A stretch of 64,000 nt of DNA from Streptomyces sp. GQFP (GCF_021545335.1 NZ_CP089312.1:6572001-6636000), one strand, 5' to 3'. Positions 50,774-59,799 are shown, numbered from the stretch's first letter. Numbers and translations: made by a program. Notes: generated by a model from the letters alone, not told the origin.

Positions 50774-51475
50774 GTGTGCGCATATATTCTGGTCGCCGAA
50801 GACGACGGCATGCAGGCCGAGTTGATCCGCCGGCTCCTCGTCAGGGAAGGCCATACGGCCACCGTCGTCTTCGACGGACGGGCCGCTCTCGACGAGGCCC
50901 GCAACCGCCGGCCCGACCTCGTGATCCTCGACGTGATGCTGCCCGGCCTCGACGGGTTCGGCGTCTGCCGCGTCCTGCGCCGGGACGCGGACATCCCGGT
51001 GCTGATGCTCACGGCCCGCTCCGCCGAGGACGATCTGCTGCTCGGCCTCGACCTCGGCGCCGACGAATACATGACGAAGCCGTACAGCCCCCGGGAACTG
51101 CTGGCCCGCATCCGCATCGTGCTCCGCCGCACCCTGCTGCGTCCCGTCGAGGAGGAATCCCCCGTACTGCGCGTCGGGGGCGTCACCGTCGACCCCGTAC
51201 GGCACGAGGTCACCTGCGACGGCGCGGAGGTCGGCTGCACCCCGGGCGAGTTCGCCATCCTGAACGCCATGGCCGCCGAGCCCGAACGGGTCTTCTCGCG
51301 CCGCCAGTTGCTGGAACACACCCGAGGCCACGACCGGGCCTCCACCGAGCGCGCCATCGACATGCACATCCTCAACCTGCGCAAGAAGATCGAGCCCGAC
51401 CCGCGCACCCCCGCACGGCTGCTGACGGTGTTCGGGGTCGGCTACAAGCTCGTGGACGGAAAGGGTCCCGCATGA
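50774..51475 (+). CDS. OmpR-family response regulator
   Basis: This 233-residue protein has a receiver domain (acidic pair D10/D11, phospho-acceptor Asp53 in LVILDVMLPGLDGFG, Lys in YMTKPYSPRELLARI). A winged-helix domain follows (CTPGEFAILNAMAAEPERVF, ERAIDMHILNLRKKIEPD). The GTG start is followed directly by MCAYILVAED-type receiver sequence. Its stop overlaps the kinase ATG (ATGA). It is divergent from the L,D-transpeptidase gene, a likely target. Confidence 0.95.
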   Translation: MCAYILVAEDDGMQAELIRRLLVREGHTATVVFDGRAALDEARNRRPDLVILDVMLPGLDGFGVCRVLRRDADIPVLMLTARSAEDDLLLGLDLGADEYMTKPYSPRELLARIRIVLRRTLLRPVEEESPVLRVGGVTVDPVRHEVTCDGAEVGCTPGEFAILNAMAAEPERVFSRRQLLEHTRGHDRASTERAIDMHILNLRKKIEPDPRTPARLLTVFGVGYKLVDGKGPA

Positions 51476-53289
51476 CCCGCCCGGCCGGCGGGACACCCGT
51501 CGCCCGTATCCCCTGGCACAAGAGCCTGCTGGTACGGCTGCTGCTCACCTCCGTGGCGATCGCCGTACTGTCCGTCGGCGCCACCGCCTGGCTGGCCGTG
51601 CAGCTCACCACCCGGGCCATCCAGGAGGAGCGAGGGCAGGTGCTCTCCGACGACTCCGACATCCTGCGCCGGCTCAGCGGCTACGCCGCAGCCCATCCCG
51701 ACTGGGACGGCATAGGGCCCACCGTGCGCACACTCTCGCGCACGCTGGACCGCCGTATCACCCTGACCACCGCGGGCGGACGGCTCATCGCCGACTCCGC
51801 CGCGTCCGGCACCGCGCTGCCCGCCCGCGCCTCGGCCACCGTCGACCCGCTGCGTACGGACACCTACACCCAGCCCGGCGCCCAGCTCGCCGGCATCGAC
51901 CCACGGGCGGTGGGGCCCTATCGGTTGTCCTCCGGCGCGGTCAGTGAGGTGAACGCGGCGGCGCTACTGCGGGTGAAGTGCCTGACCCGGTTCGGCGGCG
52001 GTGGCCACACCGAGCGGATGCCCAGCGGTCGTACGGTCGCCGTCGCCGACGGCACCTCGGAGGACGTGGTCGCGAGATGCGCCGACGAGACGGACAACTC
52101 GGCGATGCCCAGCGAGCACACGGCGCTGGTGGCCCTCGGGAAGCTGATGACCGGCTGCCTCCAGGGCGACTTCAAGGAGATGCCCAAACTGGACCCCTCC
52201 CTGCGGACACTGTTCGGCGAAGACGTCGTTCCCGGGATATCCGACAGGACGTACGAAGACGAGCGGACGCAGAACTGCATCGACACGGCCCGCCGCACCC
52301 AGCTCGACCCCTACGTCGCCCCGCCGGCGGTCCTCTACCTCGGCGACCGTGACCAGCAGCGGACCGGCTTCGACCTCTCACCCGCCAACAAGACGAAGAT
52401 CGTCGGAGTCTCCGGTCTCGTCCTGGCCGTCACGATCGCCCTGACCGCCCTCGTCGCCGTACGTCTCGTCCGCCCTCTGCGCGCCCTGACCGCCGCCGCC
52501 CGGCAGCCGCCCCAGCACCACGCACGGGTCGCCGTCACCACCAAGGACGAGACAGGCTTCCTGGCCACCGCCTTCAACGACCTGACCGCCCGCCGGGAAC
52601 AGATGGAGGCCCAGCGCAAGGCCATGGTCAGCGACATCGCCCACGAACTGCGCACCCCGCTGACCAATATCCGCGGCTGGCTGGAGGTCACCCGCGACGG
52701 ACTGCTCGACCCCGACCCCGGGCTCATCGCCTCCCTGCACGACGAGGCACTTCAACTGCAGCACATCATCGACGACCTCCGCGACCTCTCCGCGGGCGAC
52801 GCCGGCACCTTGCGGCTGCACCGGGAGCCGCTGGCCGCCGACGAGTTGATCGGCCAGGTCGCCGCCGCGCATCGCAGCCGCGCCGAAGCGGGGGCCGTGT
52901 ATCTGGGGGCGGATGCCGATCCCGGGCTCTGGATCGACGCCGACCCGGTGCGGATGCGGCAGGTCCTGGGCAACCTCGTCTCCAACGCGCTGCGGCACAC
53001 TCCGGCGGGCGGAACGGTCACGCTCGGCGCGCGACGGATGGCGGACGAAGTTGTCCTGACCGTGCGGGACACGGGGGCGGGGATTTCCCCTTCTGACCTG
53101 CCCCATGTCTTCGAACGGTTCTGGCGGGTCGAGAAGTCGCGCAGTCGGCGTACGGGGGGTAGTGGGCTCGGGTTGTCCATCGTGCGGCAGTTTGTCGAGG
53201 CGCATGGGGGGAGTGTGGCGGTCGACAGCACGCCGGGCAGCGGGGCGGTGTTCACGGTGCGGCTGCCGCGGGTGCGTGAGCCGGACTAA
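51472..53289 (+). CDS. Membrane sensor histidine kinase
   Basis: The product has 605 residues. TM1 (about 20-43, LLLTSVAIAVLSVGATAWL) and TM2 (about 304-328) enclose a large extracellular sensor of about 260 residues with several cysteines (VKCLTRF, ARCADE, TGCLQGD, QNCIDT) that could form disulfides. HAMP is followed by the H-box SDIAHELRTPLTNIRG, N-box QVLGNLVSNALRH, DTGAGISPSDLPHVFERFW and GGSGLGLSIVRQF. It pairs with the preceding regulator. The sensor's signal is unknown. The gene ends in a repeat cluster shared with convergent glxA. Confidence 0.94.
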   Translation: MTRPAGGTPVARIPWHKSLLVRLLLTSVAIAVLSVGATAWLAVQLTTRAIQEERGQVLSDDSDILRRLSGYAAAHPDWDGIGPTVRTLSRTLDRRITLTTAGGRLIADSAASGTALPARASATVDPLRTDTYTQPGAQLAGIDPRAVGPYRLSSGAVSEVNAAALLRVKCLTRFGGGGHTERMPSGRTVAVADGTSEDVVARCADETDNSAMPSEHTALVALGKLMTGCLQGDFKEMPKLDPSLRTLFGEDVVPGISDRTYEDERTQNCIDTARRTQLDPYVAPPAVLYLGDRDQQRTGFDLSPANKTKIVGVSGLVLAVTIALTALVAVRLVRPLRALTAAARQPPQHHARVAVTTKDETGFLATAFNDLTARREQMEAQRKAMVSDIAHELRTPLTNIRGWLEVTRDGLLDPDPGLIASLHDEALQLQHIIDDLRDLSAGDAGTLRLHREPLAADELIGQVAAAHRSRAEAGAVYLGADADPGLWIDADPVRMRQVLGNLVSNALRHTPAGGTVTLGARRMADEVVLTVRDTGAGISPSDLPHVFERFWRVEKSRSRRTGGSGLGLSIVRQFVEAHGGSVAVDSTPGSGAVFTVRLPRVREPD

Positions 53290-53290
53290 C

Positions 53291-53545
53291 GGGTGCGTTG
53301 TCGGCTGAGGGCCGGTGGGGGCCGATCGCGCAGTTCCCCGCGCCCCTAGGTATGCGACCGGCGCCGATCGCTTTTAAGGGGCGCGGGGAACTGCACGACC
53401 AGCCCCCCACCGGCCCGCAGCCGACAACGCACCCCTAAAAGCGATTCGGCGCGCCCCTTTCAACGAGGGGCGCCGATCACCTACCCAGGGGCGCGGGGAA
53501 CTGCGCGACCAGCCCCCACCGGCCCGCAGCCGACAACGCACCCCT
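53291..53545. repeat. Cluster of three GC-rich elements in inverted arrangement
   Basis: One forward copy (53291-53349) and two reverse copies (53377-53436 and 53487-53545) of the element lie between the convergent kinase and glxA genes. Copies 1 and 2 are inverted repeats that include the outer GGGTGCGTTGTCGGCTG and CAGCCGACAACGCACCC. A second inverted pair, GCGCCGATCGCTTTTA/TAAAAGCGATTCGGCGC, flanks copy 2. The cluster could fold into large hairpins and end transcription from both sides. Confidence 0.9.
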
Positions 53546-53548
53546 GTA

Positions 53549-55486
53549 CTAGGGCACCTTGACCCACTGCGCCTTGCTAGGCGTCCCCTGATCATCCGTA
53601 ACGAACAGCATGTACCACCCCGACTCCACCAAATTCCGATTCTTCGGAACCGTCACCGTGACGCTGTCCTTCGTTTTCTTCAGGTCCAGGGCGATCGACC
53701 GCTGGTCCACATCCGTCACGTGCGTCGAGGCGCTCGGGCGGATCAGACGGGCCGTCTTGATCGTGGACGCGTGCTGGGACTTGAACGTCCCGGACGCGCC
53801 ACGGGCGATCGTCTGGGGGCCGCCCGTGAGGGAGGGCTGCGCGTCGCGGTACAGGTACGGCGGCGTGTAGATCTCGATGCGCTGTTCGAACTTGCCCGGC
53901 TTGGTGTTGGCCTTGTCCGCGTAGAGGGAGTCCGAGCCGAAGAACATGACCCGGCCGTCGGGCAGCAGGATCGAGCCCGAGTGGTAGTTCCGGCCCACCA
54001 GCGGATCGGCGACCCGGTTCAGCTTGCCGGTCTTCGCGTCGTACATATGGGCCTGGAGGATGTTGGAGTCGCCGCGCCCCCGGTAGTCCTCCGAGCCGCC
54101 CGAGATCATGACCGTGTCGTCCGGGAGGATCGAGTACTGCGGATAGCGCGTGCCCTTCTCCAGGGACGGGCCGTCCGTGAACTCCGGGTTGGGTGAGAGG
54201 AGATCGATCAGGCGGGTCTTCTTGCTGGAGAGCCTCGACTCACCCACTCCGCCCCCGCCGATCACCATGTACTTCTCGTCCTGCGCCGGCGGCAGCAGCA
54301 CCGTGCCCGCCGTCTCCAGCATGTTGGAGTCGCTCAGGCCCTTCAGCTTGGTGAACTTGTTGGTCCCCACGTCCCAGATGCCGGGGACACGGCCGACGTT
54401 GTCGGGGCCGTAGCCCGCGTTCGCGCCCGAGTAGAACATCTTGCCGTTCTGCATCAGGGAGATCGCCGGGTACGTCGGGAACTGCATGATCCCCTTGGTG
54501 TACGTCCACTTCTTGGTCTTCGGGTCGTACACCTCGTTCTTGCCCGGCACCAGCTGGCCGATCTCGTCCAGGCCGGAGAGGCTGAGGATCTTGCCGTCCG
54601 ACATGGTGGTCAGCGTCGGGTACCAGCGGGCCTCGTTCATCGGGTCGACCGTGATGTACTTCTCGGCGACCGGGTCGAACTCGAAGGCCTCCCGGATGCC
54701 CTGGAAGTCCTTCTTGTCCAGGGCGAGCTTCTCGGCGATGCCGTACGTGTTGCGGGAGTCGGCGCCCGACAGGCCCTGCACGCGGTAGTTGTCCTGCGTA
54801 CCGGTCTGGTACTTGGTGCCCTTCTTCTGCGCCTCCACGTAGATACGGCCGAGCCCGGGCGAGTTGCCCAGGAACTTGCCCGTCGCCTTGTCGAAGTTCT
54901 TCGTCGCCCGCTCCACCACGACCGGGTCCTTCGACACGAACGTCTTGCCGTTCTCCTTGCCGGTGAACTTGGTGCCCGCGGGCAGCGTGATCGGCTTGTC
55001 CGGGTTCTCGTTGTGCACCACCATCAGGCCGCCGGCCTTGGTGACATCACCCTTCAGCTTCTCGTACCGCTTCGTACCGCCCGCGATCAGCAGATTGCCG
55101 TTGGCGAGCTGGGTGTGGCCGGTGCAGAACAGGTCCTTCGGCGTGTCGATCTTCTTGATCGTGCCCTTGACCGGGTCCCAGAGGCGGGTGTCGAACTTCT
55201 TCGCGTCGAAGTTGTCCGCGTTGTTGCCGGAGCCCGCCACGAGCAGCACCTTGCCGGTGTGCAGCAGGGCCGCGTGGATGGTGTTCTGCCGGTACTCCTC
55301 CGGGAATTCCACCACCTCCCACTTGCCGTTCTCGGCCTTGTACTCCGGTCTGTTGATCTTGTAGTCGTGGTATTTCTCGGTACTGAAGCGGTACACCCAC
55401 GGCCCGTTCATCCCCGCCAACGCGAGGACCACCGCCGTGCCTATCGCGAGACGACGGGCGCGGCGGCGGCCTGCACGGTCTGTCAT
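53549..55486 (-). CDS. glxA: GlxA, galactose-oxidase-like radical copper oxidase
   Basis: The product is a 645-residue membrane-anchored (residues 12-28) mono-copper oxidase with a kelch propeller and C-terminal DUF1929. Visible active-site residues are Cys121 in LFCTGHTQ, Trp288-Tyr289 in EARWYPTLTTM (thioether Tyr-Cys cofactor with stacking Trp), Tyr-His in GRNYHSGSILLPDG and His in SASTHVTDVDQR. GlxA oxidises a glycan made by CslA at hyphal tips of Streptomyces and is needed for its deposition. Its ATG overlaps the cslA stop (ATGA), as expected for the coupled pair. Downstream, the usual GH6 neighbour is displaced. Confidence 0.95.
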   Translation of the reverse strand: MTDRAGRRRARRLAIGTAVVLALAGMNGPWVYRFSTEKYHDYKINRPEYKAENGKWEVVEFPEEYRQNTIHAALLHTGKVLLVAGSGNNADNFDAKKFDTRLWDPVKGTIKKIDTPKDLFCTGHTQLANGNLLIAGGTKRYEKLKGDVTKAGGLMVVHNENPDKPITLPAGTKFTGKENGKTFVSKDPVVVERATKNFDKATGKFLGNSPGLGRIYVEAQKKGTKYQTGTQDNYRVQGLSGADSRNTYGIAEKLALDKKDFQGIREAFEFDPVAEKYITVDPMNEARWYPTLTTMSDGKILSLSGLDEIGQLVPGKNEVYDPKTKKWTYTKGIMQFPTYPAISLMQNGKMFYSGANAGYGPDNVGRVPGIWDVGTNKFTKLKGLSDSNMLETAGTVLLPPAQDEKYMVIGGGGVGESRLSSKKTRLIDLLSPNPEFTDGPSLEKGTRYPQYSILPDDTVMISGGSEDYRGRGDSNILQAHMYDAKTGKLNRVADPLVGRNYHSGSILLPDGRVMFFGSDSLYADKANTKPGKFEQRIEIYTPPYLYRDAQPSLTGGPQTIARGASGTFKSQHASTIKTARLIRPSASTHVTDVDQRSIALDLKKTKDSVTVTVPKNRNLVESGWYMLFVTDDQGTPSKAQWVKVP

Positions 55487-57501
55487 TCCTTACGTCCCCC
55501 AAGTCCACCAAGGGCGATCTGCATGGTCTGGTCGTTGCCCTCGCTCCCTACGCTGCCCCCGCCGCTCCCGCCCGATGCGGCCCACTGGGGCTTGGGGCGC
55601 GGCGTGTGGGAGGAGTGAGGGGCGTGCGGGGCGTGTGGTGCGTGCTGGGCGGGCACGATCGGCTGTGGCGCGGGCGCCGCGTCCTGCGGTTCGCCGGCCG
55701 GGCGGGCGGCGAGCTTCTTCTTCTCCTGGCGCAGCATGTGCCGCCAGACGAAGATCGGCGTCGCGGTGATCGTCGTGGCGAACGTCGCCCAGATGATCAT
55801 CGCGGGGTGCGAGTGCCCGAAGTAGAAACCGGCCCCGATCGAGCCGCCGAAGATCAGGATGAAGTACCAGTGGTAGCGGAACGTCCCGAACCAGCGGTCC
55901 GGGCTCGCCGAGTCGCCCTTGGGCGTGACCACGAACTTGCTCTTGCGCCGCAGCGCCGAGTCGATCAGGGCCTTCGCGTAGAGCGGCGCGGACAGCGCCG
56001 ACATGACCATGCCCGCCACACCGCCGGAGCCCTCGGGCTCGTGCGGGGAGACGTTGTGCCGGCGGTTCCAGATGTACAGGCCGATCTGCAGCGCCGAGGC
56101 GTTGCCGTACAGCATCAGCCACACGGTCGGGTCGATGTTCACACCCGAGGCGCCGAGACCCAGGAACAGCGCACAACTCAGCGCCGCCAGGATCCAGTTG
56201 AGGGCGGACATCGGGTAGAAGATGATCATCATCGTGTAGTTGAAGAGCTTGCTCGGCGGCAGCGAGTAGAAGCCCTTCCAGTACTGCGTGAGGATCGTCT
56301 CGTACGTCCCGCGCGACCAGCGCATCTGCTGGGTGAAGAAGTCCGTCCAGGCACTGGGACCCTCACCGACCGCGAGCACGTCCGGCGTGTAGACCGAGCG
56401 CCACTTCTTGCCCGTCGCCGGGTTCTTGTGGCGGTGGATCTCGAAGCCGGTCGCCATGTCCTCGGTGATCGAGTCGTACAGCCCGCCGATCTGCTTCAGC
56501 GCCTTGATGCGTACGGCGTTGCTGGTCCCCACGAACATCGGCGAGCCGTAGCGGTTGCCGGCCCGCTGGATCAGGGCGTGGAAGAGGAACTGCTGCGACT
56601 CGGCGGCCTTGGTGACGAAGTTGTCGTAGTTCCCGTACACCTGCGGGCCGATGACGAAGCCGATGTTCGGGTCGCGGAAGAAGCCGAGCATCCGCTCCAG
56701 GTAGTTGGGCAGCGGCACGTGGTCGGTGTCGACGGAGGCGAAGAAGTCGTAGTCGTCGCCGTGCGCGTCGAGCCAGGCGTTGTAGTTGCCGTGCTTGGTC
56801 TTGGCGCGGTGCGGGCCCTTGGGCTGGTTCCACTTCGCGACGCCCTTGCGGGAGAAGTGGTGCACGCCGAGGCGCTCGCAGACCGCCTTCACGTCGGCGT
56901 CGTCGCCCTCGTCGAGGAGCCAGACATGCATGAGGCCGCGGTGCCGGATCCGGACCGCGGCTTCGAGTGTCTTCGTCACCATCTCCAGCGGTTCCTTGCC
57001 GGGCACGAAGGACGTGAGGAAGGCCACTCTCGTACCGGTCTCGGGCACCACCGGGATGGGGTCGCGGGCGACCAGGGTGGCGTGCGCGTTCGACAGCACG
57101 TTCAGGCAGCGGAACAGCTCGATCAGGCCGATCGACACGAGCATCACGATGTCGAGCGCGGGCAGGAAGTCGTAGGCCGGGTAGTCGCGTTCGGTCCAGT
57201 GCGCGGGCTGGAGCAGCCAGACGAGCAGGACGACGGAGAGCAGTGGTGCGGCGCCCAGCATCAGCGCTGCCCGCATGCGGTGCGGTTCCTGCGAGAGCAG
57301 GGAGCGGTATTTGACCGTGTAGGGCTTGTTCGGATCGGGTTGTGTGAGAGGTCCGGCCAGCCGGCTGTAGTGCTCGTAGTCGTACTTCGGCAAGCTCTTC
57401 TTGATGCGGCGGAAGCCCCCGGTCCGGTGTGATGGCAGCCTGAGCTGAGTCGTCTGTGATGCGTCGAAGTTCTGCCGGGCGCCCGTCGGCGTCGACGTCA
57501 T
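55483..57501 (-). CDS. cslA: CslA, cellulose synthase-like family 2 glycosyltransferase
   Basis: This 672-residue processive synthase has two N-terminal membrane helices (about 75-100 and 112-135) and a cytoplasmic GT2 domain with LLDEGDD, FASVDTDHVP, SITEDMATGFEIH and QQMRWSRGTYE (D, DxD, TED, QxxRW). At least four more helices and a disordered His/Pro-rich tail follow. It makes a beta-linked polysaccharide at the hyphal tip; cellulose-like glucan and N-acetylglucosamine polymers have both been proposed. It is coupled to glxA. A long open frame on the opposite strand is an antisense shadow. Confidence 0.95.
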   Translation of the reverse strand: MTSTPTGARQNFDASQTTQLRLPSHRTGGFRRIKKSLPKYDYEHYSRLAGPLTQPDPNKPYTVKYRSLLSQEPHRMRAALMLGAAPLLSVVLLVWLLQPAHWTERDYPAYDFLPALDIVMLVSIGLIELFRCLNVLSNAHATLVARDPIPVVPETGTRVAFLTSFVPGKEPLEMVTKTLEAAVRIRHRGLMHVWLLDEGDDADVKAVCERLGVHHFSRKGVAKWNQPKGPHRAKTKHGNYNAWLDAHGDDYDFFASVDTDHVPLPNYLERMLGFFRDPNIGFVIGPQVYGNYDNFVTKAAESQQFLFHALIQRAGNRYGSPMFVGTSNAVRIKALKQIGGLYDSITEDMATGFEIHRHKNPATGKKWRSVYTPDVLAVGEGPSAWTDFFTQQMRWSRGTYETILTQYWKGFYSLPPSKLFNYTMMIIFYPMSALNWILAALSCALFLGLGASGVNIDPTVWLMLYGNASALQIGLYIWNRRHNVSPHEPEGSGGVAGMVMSALSAPLYAKALIDSALRRKSKFVVTPKGDSASPDRWFGTFRYHWYFILIFGGSIGAGFYFGHSHPAMIIWATFATTITATPIFVWRHMLRQEKKKLAARPAGEPQDAAPAPQPIVPAQHAPHAPHAPHSSHTPRPKPQWAASGGSGGGSVGSEGNDQTMQIALGGLGGRKE

Positions 57502-57957
57502 GAGTCATCCCCCCACACGCAGGTCACCGCGTGTTTGTCGGTTCCTAACGCCTGCTGGGCCCCCCTCGGCCTTCACAAACGCATCAGCAATGGACCACTG
57601 CCGCCACATCGTCCACACTCTATAGACATGGAACAGTGCCCTTCCGGTTGCATGATGCCCCCCTCGGCATCTGTTCATGAACGGGGCCCCATCCCCGCGT
57701 CAGTGCAACCGGTCCGCCCCCAACTGCCGCGTATCCGCAGCATCTTGAAACCCAGGGTTCTACGCCGTTCAGCATGATCGCAAGATGCGAAACACGGTGT
57801 TTACCGGTCATACGCGCTCATTGTGACGGCTGATGAGTCCGGTTGGTGTGTTTGGGACCGGATGTGCACGGATGATGCCGGAGTGTTTACGTATCGTCTC
57901 TTCAGTGTTTTCGACGCGAACAGGCCCCCCGCCGGAGCGGAGGGCCTGCCGTGTGTC
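57502..57957. other. Region upstream of cslA
   Basis: This region is clearly lower in GC than its surroundings from about 57590 to 57900 and holds the cslA promoter region. I see no supportable gene in it. A hairpin occurs at 57921-57948. Confidence 0.5.
57921..57948 (-). terminator. Hairpin beside the duplicated tRNA 3' half
   Basis: CAGGCCC and GGGCCTG pair around a CCCGCCGGAGCGGA-type loop. It stands in the same relation to the tRNA fragment as the hairpin at 58089-58118 does to the intact tRNA, but has a different sequence. Confidence 0.6.
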
Positions 57958-57995
57958 TGTGCGCCGCCAGGGACTCGAACCCCGGACCCGCTGAT
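57958..57995 (-). other. Duplicate of the tRNA-Lys 3' half, candidate attachment site
   Basis: This 38-bp stretch is identical to 58127-58164, which covers the 3' half of tRNA-Lys from the anticodon stem to the discriminator base. The 5' half is absent, so it is not a gene. Such copies are left when an element integrates at a tRNA 3' end. Confidence 0.75.
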
Positions 57996-58088
57996 GCTGT
58001 GCCATCCGGGGGATAACCCCCGGACCCCCAGCCGCCTTTGCCGAACCCCCGGCCATCCCCGTGCGCCGGAGTGGCTCGTCTCAACGCC

Positions 58089-58118
58089 GAAGGCCCCCCG
58101 CTTCGGCAGGAGGCCTTC
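58089..58118 (-). terminator. tRNA-Lys terminator hairpin
   Basis: GAAGGCC (58089-58095) and GGCCTTC (58112-58118) form the outer stem of a hairpin directly downstream of the minus-strand tRNA. Confidence 0.75.
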
Positions 58119-58128
58119 GATCGTCGTG

Positions 58129-58202
58129 TGCGCCGCCAGGGACTCGAACCCCGGACCCGCTGATTAAGAGTCAGCTGCTCTAACCAACTGAGCTAGCGGC
58201 GC
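58129..58202 (-). tRNA. tRNA-Lys (anticodon CTT)
   Basis: The 74-base minus-strand sequence folds as a cloverleaf. Acceptor arms GCGCCGC and GCGGCGC pair fully, with A as discriminator. The D arm contains AGCTCAGTTGGTTAGAGC, the anticodon loop has CTT within GACTCTTAATC, and the T arm is CCGGGGTTCGAGTCCCTGG-like with GTTCGAGTC. The CCA end is not encoded. It serves the AAG lysine codon, the dominant one in GC-rich genomes. A partial copy of its 3' half lies 169 bases downstream. Confidence 0.97.
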
Positions 58203-58374
58203 GCGGTGACGTGGAGAACTCTACCCGACACCGGCGAGTGGTCAGGACCGCCGTGGTCCGCGCATCGGGCTTGTACATCATTCGGACCGTCAACATGCGA
58301 CAGCGGGTGACAGTTGAGAAACTGCGGACGTGCAGAAGCGCGCAAGTCATCGCCTGGAGTGTGAGGGGAATCGC

Positions 58375-59799
58375 ATGGCGACTCCGGTATTCGAGGAATT
58401 CGATCCCGCGAGCGACTGCGAATGCCCCGGATGCGTTCACTGGCGGGGCGTCAGACCGTATTCCGGACCGGTCTCGGGAACGGGTTCCGGACCCGCCCGT
58501 ACGGCGGTCGGACGGACCCTCGTCGTGGCCGCGGCGGCGTCCGCCGTGCTCGGCGCCGGCCACGCCCTGCCGGCCGCCGCGGCCCCGTACGCCCCCCACC
58601 GTCCGGGCGTACCCGCAGGTGACGAGCCCGAGACCCCGCAGGGCGGCAAAACCCCGCTGCACGGCCCGACCGGGAAACCGGCCACGGACAAGCTCCGGGC
58701 GACCACCCGCGCGGAGATCATCAACCGGGCCAGGACCTGGGTCGCCGCGCGGGTCCCGTACAGCATGAGCACGTACTGGCGGGACGGTTACCGCCAGGAC
58801 TGCTCGGGCTTCGTCTCGATGGCCTGGAATCTCGCCGGGAACGAATGGACCGGCAGCCTCGAGAAGTACGGCGTACGGATTCCCAAGGAGGATCTGCAAC
58901 CCGGCGACATTCTCCTCTTCCACAATCCGTCGGACCCTCAGAAGGGCTCGCACGTCGTCATTTTCGGCGGCTGGACGGACTACACGCACACCTATTACAT
59001 CGCCTACGAGGAGACCCGCCCGCACGCCCGCAGGCAGGCCACTCCGTACGCCTACTGGAGCCACTCGGACCGCTATCAGGCCTATCGCTACAAGGGCCTC
59101 GCCGCGAACACGGGCTCCACCGGGGACGGGAGCGACCCCGGTGGTACGGGTGGTACGGGAGGTACGGGTGACCCTGACGGCACGACAGGCGCGGCGCCCG
59201 GAGCCGCCCCTGACAAGGCGAGCAAGTTCCCGGGCGCGCGGTTCTTCGGCCCCGGTGCCAGCAACACGTACGTCACACAACTGGGCAGAATGCTCGTCCA
59301 GCGCGGCGGTGCCCGCTTCTACACCTCGGGTCCCGGCCCGCGCTGGTCGGACGCGGACCGCAGGGCGACCCGGGCGTTCCAGCAGGCCCAGGGCTGGAAG
59401 GGCTCGGCGGCGGACGGCCTGCCGGGACCGCGCACCTGGACGCTGCTGGTGAGCGGAACGGGCCGGGACATCGGGGGCGGCGCGGCTCCGGCGGCCCCGG
59501 CCCCGGCGCCGGTCCCCGGGCCGGTGGGCACGCCCGGCCCGCCCGCCGCGGGCAAGGCGGTCCCCGCGTTCCCCGGGCGGGGCGTGTTCCGGCCGGGCTC
59601 CAGCAGCCCGTACGTCGCCCAGCTCGGAAAACAGCTGGTGAAGAAGGGGTTCGGCCGGTACTACCCGACCGGGCCCAGCACCCGCTGGAGCGAGGCTGAC
59701 CGGCGCGCGGTGCAGGCCTTCCAGCGCGCCCAGGGCTGGCGGGGCGGCGCGGCCGACGGCTACCCGGGCCCGGAGACCTGGCGCCGCCTCTTCTCCTAG
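58375..59799 (+). CDS. Secreted NlpC/P60-like peptidase with two peptidoglycan-binding domains
   Basis: The product has 474 residues. The N-terminus has an unusual Cys cluster (DCECPGC, residues 14-20) before a hydrophobic signal-like segment (about 48-70). The peptidase-like domain (about 110-245) has Cys in YRQDCSGFVSMAWNL and His in KGSHVVIFGGW. A Gly/Thr/Asp linker follows, then two copies of a peptidoglycan-binding fold (YVTQLGRMLVQRGGARFY, RWSDADRRATRAFQQAQGW; the second from about 395). It should bind and perhaps cut peptidoglycan. The same gene order (this, cslA, glxA) is recalled from S. coelicolor. GAGGGGAA precedes the ATG. Confidence 0.87.
   Translation: MATPVFEEFDPASDCECPGCVHWRGVRPYSGPVSGTGSGPARTAVGRTLVVAAAASAVLGAGHALPAAAAPYAPHRPGVPAGDEPETPQGGKTPLHGPTGKPATDKLRATTRAEIINRARTWVAARVPYSMSTYWRDGYRQDCSGFVSMAWNLAGNEWTGSLEKYGVRIPKEDLQPGDILLFHNPSDPQKGSHVVIFGGWTDYTHTYYIAYEETRPHARRQATPYAYWSHSDRYQAYRYKGLAANTGSTGDGSDPGGTGGTGGTGDPDGTTGAAPGAAPDKASKFPGARFFGPGASNTYVTQLGRMLVQRGGARFYTSGPGPRWSDADRRATRAFQQAQGWKGSAADGLPGPRTWTLLVSGTGRDIGGGAAPAAPAPAPVPGPVGTPGPPAAGKAVPAFPGRGVFRPGSSSPYVAQLGKQLVKKGFGRYYPTGPSTRWSEADRRAVQAFQRAQGWRGGAADGYPGPETWRRLFS

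Noticed and set aside
55606-57432. 608-codon open frame opposite cslA
   Set aside because: It is antisense to a fully convincing GT2 synthase and has the Val/Arg/Glu-rich composition typical of GC-rich shadows.
57958-57995. Second tRNA gene
   Set aside because: Only the 3' half is present; D arm, anticodon and 5' acceptor strand are missing.
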